Shown one piece after another: positions 31,401 through 32,500 of a DNA stretch of 32,500 nt (position 1 is the stretch's first letter; every line of letters starts with the position of its first letter). The notes below the pieces were generated by a model. That model made no database searches. It worked only from the letters and a program-made list of their open reading frames with translations, and was not told the origin of the DNA. Source of the DNA: Neocallimastix lanati (nom. inval.) (lineage: Eukaryota > Neocallimastigomycota > Neocallimastigomycetes > Neocallimastigales > Neocallimastigaceae); contig JACVTC010000176.1 of assembly GCA_016946835.1 (NCBI GenBank), forward strand, positions 82,501 to 115,000. The letters run 5' to 3'. The position numbers and the translations under genes were made by a program.

Positions 31401-32500
31401 ACAAGGTGATAAGCTCAGAAGGATTATTAAAGATAAAACTGAACAAATAAAACTTATTAATGCAGCACATAACATAGGACATGAAGGAATTTATAAGACT
31501 TATTATCGTTTAATGAGAGACTATTACTGGATGAACATGAAACAAGATATAACTAACTTCATTAAATGTTGTCATAAGTGTCAAACTTGTCGACGACAAC
31601 CACTTAACCACTACACTGAAAATATTGCGACACCACCAGGATATCCATTCTCCAGAGTTGGATTAGATCTGGTTGGGCCCCTTCCTCTCACCAAAAACGG
31701 AAATAAATATATAATTGTACTTGTAGACTATTTTACAAAGTGGACTGAAGCTGAGCCACTTAAATCTACTGAATCTGAAGACGTTATTAGGTTTTTAAAG
31801 TCGGTGTTCTCGCGTCATGGAATTCCTGAAGTTTTGGTTACGGATAATGGTCCACAATTCGTATCGGATAGGACAAAAGCATTTTTGGATTTGCATGATG
31901 TATATGTGCAATACATTGCAACATATCATCCTGCCTCAAACGGGGAGGTGGAAAACCGCAACCGTGAGATCTGTAAATACCTTAGACTACTGGGTGAGAA
32001 CGATAAACAATGGGATGAAACACTATATAGCGCGTTATGGGCACTAAGAACGAGCAAAAGCGAAGTTACGAAACACAGTAGTTTCGAATTATTGTATGGC
32101 CGTAGAGATCTTCAGCCTTTTGAATTATCTTTGAATATAGACCGGAGAAACGAATTCGAAAACGAAGAAGAATATATATTAAGGAAGTTCATTACCCATG
32201 ATAGATGGATCCGGGAAGCTATTAGAAACATTGAGACCGCGAATAAACTTTGGATGGACAGAAGAAAACAAATTAGACGTTTAAAGAGCAATTATAAACC
32301 TGGTGACTTGGTACTAGTGAAGGTGTTTAACAGAAGAAAACTCAACCCATTCTTTACAGGTCCTTTGAAGATTATAAAACAAGAATTAAACACTGTATCC
32401 GTTTGTGACCCAATTACAGGAGAAGTTGCTGATAGAAACATCCATTTGAAGAACATTATTCCATACTTCACGGAAATAAATATAGAAGATGATGAAGAAT
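28402..32500 (+). CDS. Pol polyprotein: protease, RT, RNase H, integrase (partial at 3' end)
   Basis: An open frame with no stop to the window edge. Counting from the ATG at 28,429 (1,357 codons visible), residues 1-270 are a low-complexity N/K/E-rich spacer. The aspartic protease has FLDTCASLNII (catalytic D287) and a later LIGVDSL. Reverse transcriptase starts near 488, with the YIDD catalytic box at 645-648. RNase H has D794, E836, D863 and D907. Integrase has an HHCC finger (H1014, H1018, C1048, C1051), catalytic D1080, D1139 and E1175 with the D-x35-E spacing, and a GPY/F-type tail (FFTGPLKII). Function: it copies the element RNA into DNA and inserts it. It is probably made as a Gag-Pol fusion through the -1 slip; initiation at the ATG in the stem loop is the alternative. 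The protease triad reads DTC rather than DTG. All other key residues are present. Confidence 0.95.
28405..28440 (+). promoter_or_regulatory. Programmed -1 ribosomal frameshift signal
   Basis: In the gag frame the codons CAT TTA AAC give the heptamer T TTA AAC at 28,405-28,411, a classic X-XXY-YYZ slippery site. The gag stop TAA is two codons on. After a 5-7 base spacer comes a stem: TGGGAG (28,419-28,424) pairs with CTCCCA (28,433-28,438), extendable by T-G and A-T to 8 pairs, with an 8-base loop. A -1 slip enters exactly the pol frame, which opens just after a TAG at 28,399-28,401. Site, spacer and stem fit known -1 signals. Use in the cell is inferred. Confidence 0.8.

Larger units (their letters stand above)
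26315..32500 (+). mobile_element. Ty3-type LTR retrotransposon, plus strand, 3' end outside window
   Basis: In order the element has a 5' LTR (26,315-26,916), candidate primer site (26,925-26,942), leader, gag (27,272-28,417), a -1 frameshift region (28,405-28,440) and pol with protease, reverse transcriptase, RNase H and integrase in that order (28,402 to the edge). The order RT, RNase H, integrase and the HHCC/GPY-F integrase place it in the Ty3 (Metaviridae) group. No stop or frameshift breaks either frame, so the copy may be young or active. The 3' LTR, polypurine tract and target duplication are not in view. Confidence 0.9.

Overview
The window looks like nuclear DNA of a very AT-rich microbial eukaryote, most likely an anaerobic gut fungus (Neocallimastigomycota). 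The reasons are extreme A+T content with long A/T homopolymers and AAT-type microsatellites, asparagine-rich proteins, a spliceosomal intron, ankyrin-type gene debris, and Ty3-type retroelements whose integrase tail resembles my recollection of gut-fungal copies. A dictyostelid is the main alternative. No database search was possible.

Layout. Bases 1-15,087 are a gene desert of microsatellites, minisatellites and hairpins. It includes a large (TAAATAA)n / (TTATTTA)n inverted pair (8,280-9,827), a near-perfect 173-bp tandem duplication (10,510-10,858), a possible membrane-protein fragment (about 10,190-10,460, minus) and a decayed ankyrin-type pseudogene (about 11,284-12,015, minus). The only intact cellular gene is a two-exon gene at 15,088-16,286 for a 260-residue protein that fits the BAR membrane-curvature family. 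Bases 16,287-19,840 are again AT-rich spacer.

Bases 19,840-26,314 are retroelement debris. A GC-richer stretch at 20,560-20,760 can form nested stems. Three exact junctions of the form TAYCA-GAGA-TGRTA divide 21,977-24,665 into LTR-like units. The rightmost unit sits directly against a polypurine tract and the C-terminal integrase remnant of a minus-strand Ty3 element, and so is its 3' LTR. The stretch from 25,220 to 26,314 holds a 20-bp tandem repeat, a long hairpin and a palindrome-flanked 130-bp segment.

From 26,315 to the window end lies a second, plus-strand and apparently intact Ty3 element. It has a 602-bp 5' LTR with 10-bp perfect inverted ends, a candidate primer binding site, gag with a CCHC knuckle, and a pol frame of at least 1,357 codons (protease, reverse transcriptase, RNase H, integrase) that runs off the right edge. 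Gag and pol are joined by a textbook -1 frameshift arrangement: the heptamer T TTA AAC in the gag frame, a 5-7 nt spacer, then a GC-rich stem-loop. The element's 3' end and 3' LTR are outside the window.
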